Shown here: one piece after another, positions 6,099 through 7,299 of the stretch | How the letters are laid out: the number at the start of each line of letters is the position of its first letter | Position numbering within the stretch: the first letter of the stretch is position 1 | NCBI GenBank assembly: GCA_041481485.1 | Contig: JBGPBY010000375.1 | Span: 1-7,299 of the forward strand | Direction of reading: 5' to 3' | DNA length: 7,299 nucleotides | Source of the DNA: JBGPBY01 sp041481485 | GTDB taxonomy: Bacteria > Acidobacteriota > Terriglobia > 20CM-2-55-15 | Program-made: the position numbers and the translations under genes | Notes under the pieces: model-generated | Database searches by the model: none | Seen by the model: only the letters and a program-made list of their open reading frames with translations | What the model was told of the DNA's origin: nothing

Positions 6099-6809
6099 AT
6101 GAGTGACCTCGGTAAAGCCACTTGCGAATTTGTTGGCACCGCTTTCCTGGTGATCGCAGTTGTCGGCTCCGGGATCATGGGAGAACGCCTGGCCGGGGGT
6201 AATGAGGCGATTGTGCTTCTCTGCAATAGCATTGCAACGGGCGGGGCTCTGGTTGCTTTGATATTCACCTTCAGTGGGTACTCCGGAGCCCATTTCAATC
6301 CTGTGGTGACAATCTCCAGTGCTATCCTTAGCGGATTTCGATGGCGACGTGTGTCTCTGTATATCGTTTCCCAGATTTCCGGTGGTATGGCTGGAGTTGT
6401 CGTCGCCAATGCGATGTTTGGCATTCCATTGCTGGCGACCTCCGCGCGTGAACGTGCCGGTGGACGGCTGTTTCTGAGCGAAGTGCTGGCGACTTTGGGA
6501 TTGCTGCTCACAATTCACTTGTGTGGCAAGTTTCACCCAAGGTCGGTTGCGCCGGCCGTGGCCTCATACATTACGGGTGCGTACTGGTTTTTCCCCTCAA
6601 CGTCGTTCGCAAATCCTGCGGTCACCATCGCTCGTGCATTTACCAGCACGTTTACCGGAATACGTCCGTCTGATGTTGCGGCGTTTTGCACGGCGCAGAT
6701 CGTGGGCGCTCTGTTGGCAACTGTGTATTCGATGTGGATCCTGGGGCAACAGCCGCTATCTGCTCCCGGGGTCGGATGGAATAAGGTAAGGGAGAAAGAT
6801 GTCTCTTAA
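6099..6809 (+). CDS. aqpS: Arsenite-permeable aquaglyceroporin AqpS (MIP family)
   Basis: This encodes a 236-residue inner-membrane channel with six helices and two half-helix loops. The first NPA-type motif reads NPV (67-69, GAHFNPVVT) and the second is canonical NPA (172-174, SFANPAVTIARAF). After the second NPA, where water-selective channels have the filter arginine (NPAR), this protein has V175, which suggests a wider, less polar constriction. Its place between arsI and arsC matches the AqpS role known in Sinorhizobium meliloti ars operons, where arsenite made by ArsC leaves by facilitated diffusion. The gene starts 9 bp after arsI with only a weak GGAT ribosome site, so translational coupling is likely, and it overlaps arsC by 11 bp. 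The family is firm; the substrate is inferred from context. Confidence 0.88.
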   Translation: MSDLGKATCEFVGTAFLVIAVVGSGIMGERLAGGNEAIVLLCNSIATGGALVALIFTFSGYSGAHFNPVVTISSAILSGFRWRRVSLYIVSQISGGMAGVVVANAMFGIPLLATSARERAGGRLFLSEVLATLGLLLTIHLCGKFHPRSVAPAVASYITGAYWFFPSTSFANPAVTIARAFTSTFTGIRPSDVAAFCTAQIVGALLATVYSMWILGQQPLSAPGVGWNKVREKDVS

Positions 6810-7212
6810 GAAGAAAGTGTTGTTTCTTTGCACGGGAAATTCGGCCCGGAGTCAAATGGCAGAAGGTCTGCTTCGAATGATGGCGGGGGATCGCTTCGAT
6901 GTGTTCAGCGCGGGAACCAGCCCAAAGGGTATGCACCCGGAGACGATTCGTGCGATGAACGACATTGGAATCGATGTGAGCGGGCAGCGTTCGAAGGACG
7001 TTAAGGAGTTCGACGGCGGCAAATTCGACTTTGTTATTACGGTTTGCGATCGAGCGAAGCAAAATTGTCCGATCTTTCCAGGTGCGGCTCCAATTCACTG
7101 GGGCTTCGAAGACCCGGCGGAAGCGCCTCCCGACCAGCAGGCAAGAACCTTTGCCAATATTCGCGATGAAATCCGGCGGCGGCTGAGCCTCTTTCTCCTT
7201 TCTCAAAGGTGA
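6799..7212 (+). CDS. arsC: Arsenate reductase ArsC, thioredoxin-coupled LMW-phosphatase type
   Basis: This encodes a 137-residue cytoplasmic enzyme that reduces arsenate to arsenite. The phosphate-binding loop is CTGNSARS (C11 to R17, a CX5R loop) at the end of the first strand. The redox relay uses C83 and C90 (TVCDRAKQNCP). The spacing C11/C83/C90 reproduces the C10/C82/C89 triad of the well-studied Staphylococcus aureus enzyme, offset by one. D105 in WGFEDPA corresponds to the general acid. Electrons should come from thioredoxin. The start overlaps the aqpS end by 11 bp and has GGGAG just upstream, so it is translationally coupled as the last gene of arsI-aqpS-arsC. Length and motifs are complete. 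Confidence 0.95.
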   Translation: MSLKKKVLFLCTGNSARSQMAEGLLRMMAGDRFDVFSAGTSPKGMHPETIRAMNDIGIDVSGQRSKDVKEFDGGKFDFVITVCDRAKQNCPIFPGAAPIHWGFEDPAEAPPDQQARTFANIRDEIRRRLSLFLLSQR

Positions 7213-7230
7213 CCGGGACGATTGAATCGT

Positions 7231-7276
7231 GTGAAGGAATGCGATATCCAGAAATCCCTCTCCCAACGGGAGAGGG
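7231..7276. repeat. Palindromic REP-like repeat, right copy (inverted relative to left)
   Basis: The hairpin at 7256-7276 (CCCTCTCCC-AAC-GGGAGAGGG) is the reverse complement of the 21 bp at 1-21. The flank GTGAAGGAATGC (7231-7242) is the reverse complement of 32-43, and the intervening bases are partly similar with a 3-bp length difference. GCATCAAGAAA recurs at 7280-7290, the complement of 23-33. It lies 43 bp past the arsC stop and may act as a 3' transcript-end hairpin. There is no U-tract on the plus strand, so it is not a clear intrinsic terminator. A small palindrome, ACGATT-G-AATCGT (7218-7230), abuts it. Confidence 0.75.
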
Positions 7277-7299
7277 TGGGCATCAAGAAATGGCGGCCG

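Noticed and set aside
1..7276. Composite transposon bounded by the terminal repeats
   Set aside because: There is no transposase or integrase inside, and the repeats are short hairpins rather than insertion sequences. Outer target duplications cannot be seen.
1..7299. CRISPR array, tRNA, rRNA, toxin-antitoxin or phage genes
   Set aside because: There are no regularly spaced repeats, no RNA gene signatures and no matching proteins. The only repeats are the two REP-like families.

Overview
This window looks like chromosomal DNA from a free-living, probably soil or sediment, Gram-negative-type bacterium. GC content is moderate, roughly mid-50s percent by eye. The gene styles (an ArsR-AHSA1 pair, a cupin-type AraC regulator, a DHA2 exporter, an ArsI/AqpS/ArsC island) and the short palindromic repeats are familiar from Acidobacteriota. 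That assignment is inference from general resemblance only. I see no rRNA, tRNA, CRISPR array or transposase gene.

Layout. (1) 67-1415, minus strand: a three-gene unit made of a cysteine-free ArsR-type repressor, an AHSA1/SRPBCC protein and a small conserved hypothetical protein. A strong promoter with a palindrome between its -35 and -10 boxes drives it, and the first ATG sits where transcription should start. (2) 1485-4137, minus strand: a cupin/AraC-family regulator followed by a 14-TM DHA2 drug exporter. The 94-bp gap between them holds a perfect 26-bp inverted pair of REP-like palindromes, one of which supplies the AraC stop codon. (3) 4313-5125, plus strand: a class I SAM-dependent methyltransferase with no cysteines, divergent from the AraC gene. 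(4) 5168-7212: an arsenic-resistance island. arsR (minus) diverges from arsI-aqpS-arsC (plus) across a short control region with two separate perfect palindromes.

How the arsenic genes should work together, from family knowledge: ArsC reduces arsenate to arsenite. ArsI cleaves the C-As bond of trivalent methylarsenicals, also giving arsenite. AqpS, a wide-pore aquaglyceroporin, lets arsenite leave down its gradient. ArsR represses the divergent promoter until As(III) or organoarsenical binds its cysteines. No ArsB or Acr3 pump and no ArsM methylase is present here, so the set is built around channel-mediated export and demethylation rather than active pumping.

Both ends of the window carry copies of the same palindromic repeat (9-bp arms CCCTCTCCC/GGGAGAGGG) in opposite orientation, each just beyond the 3' end of the outermost gene. 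The similarity extends about 22-25 bp into the flanks. The largest gene-free stretch is the 175-bp gap between the AraC and methyltransferase genes. I did not find an obviously new multi-gene system. The most interesting points are the architecture of the ars control region, the mixed cysteine pattern of its ArsR, the altered AqpS filter, and the repeats.
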